From Bacteroidales bacterium (GTDB lineage: Bacteria > Bacteroidota > Bacteroidia > Bacteroidales > UBA932): a stretch of 6,776 nucleotides of DNA. Under the pieces are notes generated by a model. That model did not search any database. It was not told the origin of the DNA and saw only the letters and a program-made list of their open reading frames with translations. Location: contig JAFVDC010000182.1 in the NCBI GenBank assembly GCA_017478685.1, forward strand, positions 1-6,776. Direction: 5' to 3'. Both the position numbers and the translations under genes were made by a program. Of the stretch, positions 1 through 6,746 are shown in pieces (the first letter of the stretch is position 1; the number at the start of each line of letters is the position of its first letter).

Positions 1-575
1 ACAAGAGGGCCCAGAGGGGAATCGGCTATCTTCCCCAGGAGGCTTCCGTATTCCGTCAGATGAGTGTTGAAGACAACATCATGTCCGTCATGGAGGTGTC
101 GGACTCAACAAAGGGAATGACAAAGGCCCAGAGGATAGAGCGCATGGAAAGACTCATTGACGAGTTCAATCTTTCCAAGGTGCGCAAATCCCGCGGCATC
201 CAGCTCTCCGGCGGTGAGCGCCGCCGCTGCGAGATTGCCCGCGCCCTTGCCGTAGACCCCAAGTTCATTCTCCTGGACGAACCCTTTGCAGGAGTTGACC
301 CCATTGCCGTGGAGGACATCCAGTACATTATCGCAAAACTCAAGTACCGCAATATCGGCGTCATCATCACGGACCACAACGTTGGTGAAACCCTTGCCAT
401 CACAGACCGCGCATACCTCCTCTATGAGGGTGTCATCCTTCAGGCCGGCACCCCTGAAGAACTTGCCGCAGACGAAGACGTCCGCACCAAGTACCTTGGC
501 TCCGGCTTTATTCTCAAACGCTCCAAGAGCGTGGAGAGAGCCCGCGCGGAGGTGGAACATGAACACCACGTTTAA
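1..575 (+). CDS. lptB: LptB, ATPase subunit of the lipopolysaccharide export ABC transporter (5' partial)
   Basis: This is the ATP-hydrolysing subunit of the LptB2FG complex. It sits on the cytoplasmic face of the inner membrane and powers extraction of lipopolysaccharide towards the LptC/A bridge and the outer membrane. The frame is already open at the left edge (first whole codon at 3), so the ATG at 60 is internal. 190 residues are visible; about 75 N-terminal residues, including Walker A, lie outside the window. In visible numbering I see the Q-loop in [10 protein letters not shown] (Q12), the ABC signature LSGGE (68-72) followed by RRR, Walker B FILLDE (88-93), the D-loop region AGVDP, and the switch histidine in ITDHN (H125). 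[17 protein letters not shown] and DEPFAGVDP are typical of LptB rather than of ABC ATPases in general. The protein runs about 20 residues past the usual LptB end (after YLGSGFIL) with a charged tail ending EHEHHV. It is convergent with the downstream cluster. Identity is very likely. Confidence 0.95.
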   Translation, partial: KRAQRGIGYLPQEASVFRQMSVEDNIMSVMEVSDSTKGMTKAQRIERMERLIDEFNLSKVRKSRGIQLSGGERRRCEIARALAVDPKFILLDEPFAGVDPIAVEDIQYIIAKLKYRNIGVIITDHNVGETLAITDRAYLLYEGVILQAGTPEELAADEDVRTKYLGSGFILKRSKSVERARAEVEHEHHV

Positions 576-642
576 GTTTGGCACACCTCTTGTATTAACT
601 ATGGCCGGTTAGTTTTAAGTTGGTTTAGTTAATATTTGGCAA

Positions 643-681
643 AAGAAAAGGGTTGGCTCACAAAGAGTCAACCCTTTCTTT
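643..681. terminator. Bidirectional intrinsic terminator between convergent genes
   Basis: A near-perfect hairpin has its left arm at 647-659 (AAAGGGTTGGCTC), loop ACAAA at 660-664 and right arm at 665-677 (GAGTCAACCCTTT). That makes 13 consecutive pairs with one G-T wobble. Pairing can extend outward to 643/681 across one mismatch and another wobble. On the plus strand a T-rich tail follows (TTTCTTTGTT). On the minus strand the tail reads TTTTCTTTTG. The element is about 70 bp past the lptB stop and about 16 bp past the stop of the protease gene, so it can end both transcripts. The structure is seen directly; termination is inferred. Confidence 0.85.
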
Positions 682-693
682 GTTCCGTATATG

Positions 694-2274
694 TTATAGA
701 GCCTCCAGCGCTTTTGTTACAGTGTAGTCTACGGGAAGATAGTACTTGTAGAACGCATTTTCCCCAAGTTTTGAATACCGGGCTATAAGGGCGTGAAGCT
801 GGGGCACAAGATAAGGAGCGGTTTCATCCCATTCGGCCTCGGTGCAGGTGATGCCCTCTTTTTTGGTGAAAGCGGGGAATTCAACTTTAAGGTTGAGCCC
901 ATTCAGGAAACGGTCCATAGCGGCATAAGTGTCTATGCTCCTTATTTTTGCGGCGTGACGGTCAAACATGGCCGAAGCGAATCTCATCTGGGCGGCTTTC
1001 TTGTTGCACTCTATGAAGTACGCAGATGCCCTTGTGGTGTCCATCGGCACAAAGACATCCGGCATTATGCCTCCGCCGCCATAAACCAGGCGGCCGCTGC
1101 GGGTGCGGTGGACATCCGTGGAGTCAAGCTTCACGCTGTCGGCGCTGAACACCTCCCCGTCCATGTAGCGCATGTAGATGTCGTAGTTGTAATTGTCCTC
1201 TGCCCCGTAGGGCTTCTGGATGCACCTGCCGGAAGGGGTGTAATACCTTGCCACCGTGAGACGGAGGCCGGAGCCGTCAGAGAACACGAAAGGCTCCTGC
1301 ACAAGGCCCTTTCCAAAGGAACGGCGCCCTATGATGGTTCCGCGGTCGTTGTCCTGCACCGCCCCGGCAAAGATTTCAGAGGCCGATGCCGAATTCTCGC
1401 TGATGAGGACGCTGAGGCCGATATCCCCGAGGTCTCCCCTGCCATCGGCCCGGAAAACTTCACGGGAACGGTGACGGCCTTCCATATATACTATGGTGTC
1501 TCCGCGGGAGAGGTAGTCGTTGGAGACAAGGAGGGCCTGGTCAAGGTAACCGCCGGAATTGTCGCGGATGTCAAAGACAAGGTGGCGCATGCCCTCTTCC
1601 TTGAGTTTAAGGGCGGCCTTGTGGCATTCCTCGTAGGTGGTGCGGGAGAATTTCCCAAGGCGGAGGTACCCCACGGTATCGGAGAGCATGAATGCGGCAT
1701 CCACGCTATGCACGGGGATTTTCCCGCGGGTTATCTCAAAGGGGATTATTTCTTTCTGCCTCTGGACGGTTATGGTGACCTTCGTGCCAGAGGGGCCCTT
1801 TATCCGGCGCACCATGCTGTCCTGGGGGAACTTCACGCCGGCAATAACCTTGTCGTCCACTTTGAGGAGCCTGTCTCCTATCACCAGGCCCACTTTCTCC
1901 GAGGGGCCGCCAGGGATAACCTCCAGCACTATTGCAGTGTCGTTGGGGACATTGAACTGTATGCCGATTCCGTCGAAATTCCCGGCAAGTTCCTCTTCGG
2001 AGGCGTTGCGCTCCACGGGAGGCATGTACACGGAATGGGGGTCCAGACGGGAAAGGGCGGCGGCAACTGCGGCATCAGTTACGGCAGTGCGGGAAAAAGT
2101 GTCCACGTAATTTCCCTCAACCACCTGCAGGATGGCGTTGAGTTTCTGCCAGTCCCGGTACTTTGTGGCAATCATGTGCTGGGACTCCCGGTAACGCACC
2201 ACAGTAAGAGTAATGAGGGCGCCGAAAATGACGCCCACCACTATCTGAAGAATCTGAACTGTCTTTTTACTCAT
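694..2274 (-). CDS. S41 family carboxyl-terminal processing protease with PDZ domain, membrane-anchored
   Basis: This is a serine protease of the CtpA/Prc type, expected to act in the periplasm on the C-termini of envelope proteins. The 526-residue product has an N-terminal hydrophobic segment (about 7-26) acting as uncleaved anchor or signal peptide. A helical region (about 35-95) follows, then a PDZ domain (about 100-170, with GIGIQF and PGGPSEKVGL). The S41 catalytic core spans about 195-355. The catalytic Ser-Lys dyad is S297 (in ENSASASE) and K322 (in FGKGLVQ); the 25-residue spacing matches E. coli Prc and Bacillus CtpB, and Q326 is the usual assisting glutamine. RDNSGGYLDQA (237-247) and YYTPSGRCIQ (344-353) are further family motifs. 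A C-terminal domain of about 170 residues follows, as is common in Bacteroidota members. The first codons overlap the end of the dCMP deaminase gene by 8 bp, suggesting translational coupling. It is the last gene of the cluster. The specific substrate is unknown, so no gene symbol is given. Confidence 0.95.
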   Translation of the reverse strand: MSKKTVQILQIVVGVIFGALITLTVVRYRESQHMIATKYRDWQKLNAILQVVEGNYVDTFSRTAVTDAAVAAALSRLDPHSVYMPPVERNASEEELAGNFDGIGIQFNVPNDTAIVLEVIPGGPSEKVGLVIGDRLLKVDDKVIAGVKFPQDSMVRRIKGPSGTKVTITVQRQKEIIPFEITRGKIPVHSVDAAFMLSDTVGYLRLGKFSRTTYEECHKAALKLKEEGMRHLVFDIRDNSGGYLDQALLVSNDYLSRGDTIVYMEGRHRSREVFRADGRGDLGDIGLSVLISENSASASEIFAGAVQDNDRGTIIGRRSFGKGLVQEPFVFSDGSGLRLTVARYYTPSGRCIQKPYGAEDNYNYDIYMRYMDGEVFSADSVKLDSTDVHRTRSGRLVYGGGGIMPDVFVPMDTTRASAYFIECNKKAAQMRFASAMFDRHAAKIRSIDTYAAMDRFLNGLNLKVEFPAFTKKEGITCTEAEWDETAPYLVPQLHALIARYSKLGENAFYKYYLPVDYTVTKALEAL

Positions 2275-2683
2275 TGCCTTTCTGCTGAACTTGAATACCG
2301 GCCCGTTTGAGAAGGTCTATGCCATCCGTGAGACGGTAGGCGTCACGGTAAACCACGCGGCTTATGCCGGACTGGATTATGAGTTTGGCACATTCGGCAC
2401 AGGGGGAAGCAGTCACGTAAAGGGTTGCGCCTTCCGAACTGTTGCCGCTTTTGGCGACCTTGGTGATGGCATTGGCCTCCGCGTGAAGGACATAGGGCTT
2501 GGTGACGCCGTTTTCGTCTTCGCAGATGTTCTCGAAGCCGGAGGGCGTGCCGTTGTAGCCGTCAGAGATGATGGTGCGGTCCTTCACAAGGAGGGCTCCC
2601 ACCTTGCGGCGCTTGCAGTATGAGTTCTGGGCCCATACTTCGGCCATCTGAAGGTAACTGGTGTCGAATTTTGTGTTGTCCAT
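2267..2683 (-). CDS. dCMP deaminase (zinc-dependent cytidine/deoxycytidylate deaminase family)
   Basis: It is predicted to deaminate dCMP to dUMP in the cytoplasm, supplying dUMP to thymidylate synthase. The 138-residue protein shows the complete zinc-deaminase signature: HAE at 67-69 (zinc ligand H67, catalytic proton shuttle E69) and PCAEC at 94-98 (zinc ligands C95 and C98). The stretch DGYNGTPSGFENICE (41-55) before the HAE, and ECAKLIIQSGISRVVY after the second motif, are characteristic of dCMP deaminases rather than of free cytidine deaminases, tRNA adenosine deaminases or RibD. Length is slightly short but normal for compact bacterial forms. The start lies 3 bp after the stop of the acyl-CoA synthetase gene and its end overlaps the protease gene by 8 bp, so it is probably translated by coupling; no clear Shine-Dalgarno sequence precedes it. 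The late-competence protein ComEB belongs to the same family, but the enzymatic role is the better call. Confidence 0.95.
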   Translation of the reverse strand: MDNTKFDTSYLQMAEVWAQNSYCKRRKVGALLVKDRTIISDGYNGTPSGFENICEDENGVTKPYVLHAEANAITKVAKSGNSSEGATLYVTASPCAECAKLIIQSGISRVVYRDAYRLTDGIDLLKRAGIQVQQKGNE

Positions 2684-2686
2684 TTT

Positions 2687-4342
2687 CTAGTTACGCTGAT
2701 AGAGGTAACGCTTGATGCTCTTCTTGGGGGTGCGCTCGAAGTCTTCGGGCATCAGTTCTATCTTCCTGATCTGGGAATAGACAGGAAGTTCCTTGTTTAT
2801 TTCCGGGAGAAGGTCCATGATGCGCTTCTTGAATTCGTGCCTGGGATAGCCGTCAAGCTCTCCCTGGTGCCAGTCCGGGTAAATGAGGGCGGTGAGGCCG
2901 CCGTCATCCTCTACAACAAGGGAGTCTACCACATAATTGAAGTTGTTGATGGTTGCCTCAAGTTCTTCGGGGTAGATGTTCTGGCCGGAAGGACCAAGCA
3001 CCATGCACTTGGAGCGGCCGCGCAGGAACAGGTAGCCGTCCTGGTCCAGGACGCCCATGTCTCCGGTGCGGAACCAGCCGTCATCCGTAAAGGAAGCCTT
3101 TGTGGCGTCTTCGTTCTTGTAGTAACCGAGGCACACGTTGGGGCCTTTCACCTGAACCTCTCCGGGTACGTTCCGGGGATCCGGGGAATCTATGCGGATT
3201 TGCATGTTGAGGGCGGCACGGCCGGCGCTTCCCACCTTCACCTTGTCCCAGTGGGCATAGCCGATGATAGGGGCGCACTCTGTCATGCCATAGCCGACGG
3301 TAGAGTGGAAGCCTATCTTGTGGAGGAATTTCTCTACCTCCGGGTTGAAGGCCGCTCCGCCAAGGATAACTTCCTCGAACTTGCCGCCGAAGGCGCTGGT
3401 GAGCTCCGTGCAGAACTTTTTCTCGATGGCAGGGCCAAGCACGGGGATGCGGCGGTAGTATTTGGTTTTGTCGATGAGCGGTTTGAGCTTGGTCTTGTAA
3501 ACCTTCTCTATCACCAGAGGCACCGCAATGATGATGTCCGGGTGAATCTCCTGGAATGCCTGCATGATGATCTTGGGGCTGGGGACGCGGCTTAAGAAGT
3601 GCACGTGCATGCCGATAGTCATCTCGAAGAGGAACTCGAACATCATGCCGTACATGTGGGCCGAAGGAAGCATGGAAACCACGTTCATGCCGGCCTTGAG
3701 CATGGGGCAGGCGTCCTCTGCGGCAAACTGGATGTTTGAATACAGGGCCCTGTAGGGCAGCATTACGCCCTTGGAGAAGCCGGAAGTGCCGGAGGTGTAG
3801 TTGATGATGGCAAGTTCTTCCGCGCTGTCCTCATAGTAATTTACGTCTTCTGGCTCAAAGTTGTTTGGATACCTGTGGCCGAATTCCTCGTTGAGGTGCT
3901 CCCTCACGGCTGCAAGTTCCTGTGACTTGGCATGGAGGAACTTGAAGGTGTTGATCTGGACCACAACGGAGAGGTCCGGCATTTCTTCGGCAACCAATCC
4001 CTCCCAGATTACGTCATCTACAAACAGGACGCGGGCCTCGGAGTGGTTTACAAGGTAGTGGATATTGCCGGGCTTGAACTCATGAAGTATGGGAACGGCC
4101 ACGGCGCCGTAGGTTATGGCTGCCAGGAAACTCACGCCCCAGTTGGCCTGGTTGCGGGAGCAGATGGCCACTTTGTCTCCTTTCTTCAGGCCGCACTGCT
4201 CAAAGGCTATGTGAAGCTTGGCAATTCTGCGGGCGACGTCACGGTAGGCCAGGGTCATGCCCTGGTAGTTGGTGACGCAGGGGCGGTCCCAGTTACGGAC
4301 CATGCTTTCCTGAAGGATTTTGTTTACAGATTTGAATTCCAT
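2687..4342 (-). CDS. AMP-dependent synthetase, probable long-chain fatty acid-CoA ligase
   Basis: This is a member of the ANL (adenylate-forming) superfamily, predicted to activate a fatty acid with ATP to acyl-AMP and then transfer it to coenzyme A. The protein has 551 residues, a normal full length. Motifs in order are: phosphate loop YTSGTSGFSKG (182-192); YGMTECAP (351-358), the aromatic/T-E adenine-binding motif; GWFRTGD (422-428, with ribose-binding D428); the hinge RGRSK (441-445); GQNIYPEELE (453-462); and a lysine-rich C-terminal motif TPKKSIKR (538-545) where the catalytic lysine is expected. No carrier-protein domain follows, so it is a stand-alone ligase rather than part of a peptide synthetase. 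No signal peptide is evident; such enzymes are cytoplasmic or peripheral on the inner membrane. The start at 4342 is supported by the MEFKSVNKILQES opening and a 19-bp gap to the preceding gene. The family is clear; chain length and acceptor (CoA or an acyl carrier protein) are inferred. Confidence 0.92.
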   Translation of the reverse strand: MEFKSVNKILQESMVRNWDRPCVTNYQGMTLAYRDVARRIAKLHIAFEQCGLKKGDKVAICSRNQANWGVSFLAAITYGAVAVPILHEFKPGNIHYLVNHSEARVLFVDDVIWEGLVAEEMPDLSVVVQINTFKFLHAKSQELAAVREHLNEEFGHRYPNNFEPEDVNYYEDSAEELAIINYTSGTSGFSKGVMLPYRALYSNIQFAAEDACPMLKAGMNVVSMLPSAHMYGMMFEFLFEMTIGMHVHFLSRVPSPKIIMQAFQEIHPDIIIAVPLVIEKVYKTKLKPLIDKTKYYRRIPVLGPAIEKKFCTELTSAFGGKFEEVILGGAAFNPEVEKFLHKIGFHSTVGYGMTECAPIIGYAHWDKVKVGSAGRAALNMQIRIDSPDPRNVPGEVQVKGPNVCLGYYKNEDATKASFTDDGWFRTGDMGVLDQDGYLFLRGRSKCMVLGPSGQNIYPEELEATINNFNYVVDSLVVEDDGGLTALIYPDWHQGELDGYPRHEFKKRIMDLLPEINKELPVYSQIRKIELMPEDFERTPKKSIKRYLYQRN

Positions 4343-4361
4343 ATATGGACAGGTGTAGGTT

Positions 4362-6476
4362 TTAGTTCAACTTAAAGTCTCTTTCACGGCCGTCGTAGCA
4401 TTCGGCACTTATTCCCTTGGAAGTTATGGTAAGCTTTGAATCCGGCTTTATCATCTTGCCGCCTTCCCCGCTTACAAGAGGATCTCCGCCCTCGAAGGGA
4501 TAGACAAGGGTGCGGACAGAGGTGCGCACGGCCCAGAAACGTTTCTCCTTCACTTCAAGGAGTTCCGGAAGATTCTTTACGGTTTCCGGTGCTTTTATGC
4601 CCTTCCAGCCTTCCGGCTTTTTGCCGTGGAGGTTGTAGCGCTCAAGGGTATTGTCCTTGTGAAGCACCATTACGGTATAGCCGCCGGCGCCGGTGAAATC
4701 ATAGACATCAGGGCCAAGGAGTATCTCCTTCCCCATCTCTACGGGGAAACCGTTTACCCAGTGGCCAAGACGGTCCAGGAGGTAGAGCTTGCTTCCGGAG
4801 GCAAACAGGAACTGGATTTTGCCGTTTGCAAAGTAGTCCACGTTCTGCACCCTGCCGCAAAGGGAGCCCTTGAACGGTATGCCCCAGACGCCCTTGCCGT
4901 TTTCGTCGTTGAGGCATATGGCGCCGTGGGAGTTCTGGTAAAGGTGGTTGGTTTTGCCGGTAGTGTAGTTCTTTACGGGGAAATACCCAGTGGGAACGAC
5001 AACCGTGGTATCTCTTTCAAGCACCTGGACCTTGGTGCCCTTGAGGGCACGCTTGTCAAGGCGTATGGTCATGGAAGGAAGTGCTCCGGAAAAGTCGGCC
5101 TGGACAAATGCAGAGGCATAACCGGCGCCCTTTGCGAAGGCCTCGATGGGAGACGCCAGGCGGGAACTTAGGATGTCCGTAACAACGGAAGGTTCGTCGG
5201 AAATGGAAGCGTAGGCCACAAAGCCCTTGGGAGCCGGTACAGAGGCATCCGAGAGGCGGTCCTTGAGGGTGTAGCCAAGGAACTCCTTGTCTTCAAAGGC
5301 CTGAATTGAAGGAGAGTCTCCAAAAAGCACCCATTTTGAATTCACGGAGGCATATGAGCTGTCCTCTACTGCAAATTCGTCACCGAAAACCTGTGCCAGG
5401 CAGCCCCTGTAGGGGTTGGGCTGCTCTTTGCCAAGTTTAAGGTCCTTGCCTGAGCGAAGAAGCAGGACCTCATGCTTCACGCCGTCTTCGGCACGGAAAG
5501 AAGCCCTTACAATTTCCTTGGGCTGAAGGCTCTTTATCCATTCCTCCACGGTGATGTCACCGGCGGGGCGTGCCTTGAGGGCCTTTGTGAATGCATTGAG
5601 ATGGCCGATTCCGTCTTCATAGGACCTTCTGGAGGCAATTACTCCTGCAATGTCCTGGACGGGGAAACTGACGGCGGTACCTGCAAAGTACGGCAGGGCC
5701 TCCGGGAAGAGGGCGTCCTGGGCGCCATGGCCCTTGAAAGCCTTGAACCAGCTGCCGGAAGCTGTGCCTTCCGTGCTAATTCCTTTTATGGTAATGTTGT
5801 CTTCTTCAGGGACTTGTATGTTCCATGCGCTCCAGGGGGCAAGGTCCTTGACAAAGCCGGCCTTTGTGCGGATTTGCCTTGAGGCATATACGTCCGTGAT
5901 TTTGGGAGCGTGAGAGTGGTTTACAAGAACAAGCGCGGCGCCGGACACGCTGGGAAGAAGGCTCTGAAGGCTCTTGGAGCCCATTATGGAGGTGCCTTCC
6001 TCAAGGTTGCGGGCCGAAGCGTTGACAAATGTCTCCGAGCGCGATGCTATCACATATCCGTCCTTTTCCCTCAGTTTGAGACCTGCTGCGGCGGCCCTCA
6101 CCTTTGTTACGGAATCGGCCGCCTGCATTTCCGCGGCCACAAGAGGGACCAGCGAACCGCTGTTATGGAGGGAAACGGCCATCCTGTTACGGCTTATCTG
6201 ACGAAGGAAGTCCATGAAAGCCGGGCTGTCCGGAGCCAGGGCGGCGGCAATGAGGCCGGTAGAATCGGCCAGCACTTTTGCGGCCTTTGAGGAGCCGTCA
6301 AATACAAATACGGCCACGGCGTCCGAGGGAATTGCGCCAAGGATTGTCCAGTCCGAGGAAAGCTGAGTGCGAGATTCCCCTTTAGAGGGGGAATACAGCC
6401 GGGAAACGGCAAATGCTATTCCCGCAAGAAGAATGGCTACGGCCGTTACGGCCACTATGGTAAACCTTTTTCCCAT
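4362..6476 (-). CDS. Uncharacterised membrane-anchored protein with C-terminal propeller-like region (DUF3352-like)
   Basis: I do not recognise a characterised function. Starting at 6476, the protein has 704 residues: MGKRF, a hydrophobic helix (about 6-24), then a long extracytoplasmic part. There is no lipobox cysteine, so it is probably held by an N-terminal anchor with the bulk in the periplasm. Residues about 45-480 form an alpha/beta region, including IPSDAVAVFVFDG (49-61), that resembles the DUF3352-type proteins of Bacteroidales. Residues about 510-625 contain short beta-rich segments such as GAICLNDENGKGVWGIPF, KLYLLDRLGHWVNGFPVE and NTLERYNLHGKKPEGW. These look like blades of a PQQ/WD-like propeller; domain calls are from memory of family patterns. 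A start at 6494 would add six residues (MLTLQD), but that ATG lies upstream of and within the promoter -7 region, so 6476 is preferred. It is the first gene of the cluster, 19 bp before the acyl-CoA synthetase gene. Confidence 0.85.
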   Translation of the reverse strand: MGKRFTIVAVTAVAILLAGIAFAVSRLYSPSKGESRTQLSSDWTILGAIPSDAVAVFVFDGSSKAAKVLADSTGLIAAALAPDSPAFMDFLRQISRNRMAVSLHNSGSLVPLVAAEMQAADSVTKVRAAAAGLKLREKDGYVIASRSETFVNASARNLEEGTSIMGSKSLQSLLPSVSGAALVLVNHSHAPKITDVYASRQIRTKAGFVKDLAPWSAWNIQVPEEDNITIKGISTEGTASGSWFKAFKGHGAQDALFPEALPYFAGTAVSFPVQDIAGVIASRRSYEDGIGHLNAFTKALKARPAGDITVEEWIKSLQPKEIVRASFRAEDGVKHEVLLLRSGKDLKLGKEQPNPYRGCLAQVFGDEFAVEDSSYASVNSKWVLFGDSPSIQAFEDKEFLGYTLKDRLSDASVPAPKGFVAYASISDEPSVVTDILSSRLASPIEAFAKGAGYASAFVQADFSGALPSMTIRLDKRALKGTKVQVLERDTTVVVPTGYFPVKNYTTGKTNHLYQNSHGAICLNDENGKGVWGIPFKGSLCGRVQNVDYFANGKIQFLFASGSKLYLLDRLGHWVNGFPVEMGKEILLGPDVYDFTGAGGYTVMVLHKDNTLERYNLHGKKPEGWKGIKAPETVKNLPELLEVKEKRFWAVRTSVRTLVYPFEGGDPLVSGEGGKMIKPDSKLTITSKGISAECYDGRERDFKLN

Positions 6477-6482
6477 ATCTTG

Positions 6483-6514
6483 CAAAGTTAGCATATTTTC
6501 GGGAATCCTACAAA
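6483..6514 (-). promoter_or_regulatory. Bacteroidota-type promoter of the four-gene cluster
   Basis: On the minus strand a -33 element TTTG (6511-6514) is followed by a 20-nt spacer and a perfect -7 element TAACTTTG (6483-6490). This matches the established Bacteroides consensus of TTTG, 19-21 nt, TAnnTTTG. Only 6 nt (6477-6482) separate the -7 element from the ATG at 6476, so transcription should start within a few bases of the start codon. No similarly good promoter was seen in the short gaps between the downstream genes. Confidence 0.78.
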
Positions 6515-6550
6515 CTTGTCAGCATTTCCACTCCCCCACCCTTTCCGGCC

Positions 6551-6746
6551 ACATTTTTGGCGTTTATCGTGGCCGGGCGGGCGATTTTGCGTGGTTCGTC
6601 CACGTTTTTGGCGTTTTTCGTGGCCGGGTGGCCGAATTTGCGCGTCTCGTCCACGTTTTCGGCGTTTTTCGTGGCCGGGTGGCCGAATTGCCGCGGTTCG
6701 TCCACGTTTTTGGCGTTTTTCGTGGCCGGACGGCCGATTTGCGCGC
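6551..6746. repeat. 51-bp tandem repeat array, three full copies and one partial
   Basis: Units begin at 6551, 6602, 6653 and 6704, exactly 51 bp apart; the fourth decays after about 43 bp. Each unit starts acgtttttggcgtttttcgt (acatttttggcgtttatcgt in copy 1), continues with a GGCC-rich block (ggccgggtggccga in copies 2 and 3), and ends in a more variable tail closing with tcgtcc. By eye, copies 2 and 3 agree at 46 of 51 positions and copies 1 and 2 at 43 of 51; copy 4 has a 1-bp deletion in the attt/aattt part. There are no spacers. The array begins about 37 bp upstream of the -33 box of the cluster promoter. Several frames are open across it because 51 is a multiple of three and it has few stop triplets, but no convincing gene is present. 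Together with the promoter, it is the only recognisable content of the 6495-6776 stretch; positions 6747-6776 show nothing. Confidence 0.93.

Noticed and set aside
60..575. LptB starting at the ATG at 60.
   Set aside because: The frame is open from position 3 and the preceding residues ([13 protein letters not shown]) are conserved LptB sequence containing the Q-loop, so the ATG at 60 is an internal methionine.
620..640. Possible plus-strand promoter around ttaatatttgg.
   Set aside because: It lacks the TA at the required position of TAnnTTTG and would transcribe straight into the convergent terminator with no gene following on that strand.
793..2310. A 505-codon open frame on the plus strand, antisense to the protease gene.
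   Set aside because: It is an exact antisense shadow of the S41 protease coding frame with its clear catalytic motifs; the translation is low-complexity and rich in V, G, H and A with no recognisable domain, as expected from codon bias in GC-rich coding DNA.
2837..3595. A 252-codon open frame on the plus strand within the acyl-CoA synthetase region.
   Set aside because: It is antisense to a well-supported ANL enzyme and shows no motif, promoter or neighbouring gene on that strand.
6508..6705. Possible small minus-strand gene with 17-residue repeats starting at GTG 6705.
   Set aside because: The reading frame simply follows the 51-bp DNA repeat; other frames are equally open, no promoter or good start is seen, and its stop overlaps the -33 box of the cluster promoter. 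It is recorded as a repeat instead.
6551..6746. CRISPR-like array.
   Set aside because: The repeats are contiguous 51-bp units with no unique spacers of regular length, the units are diverged, and no cas gene is in the window.
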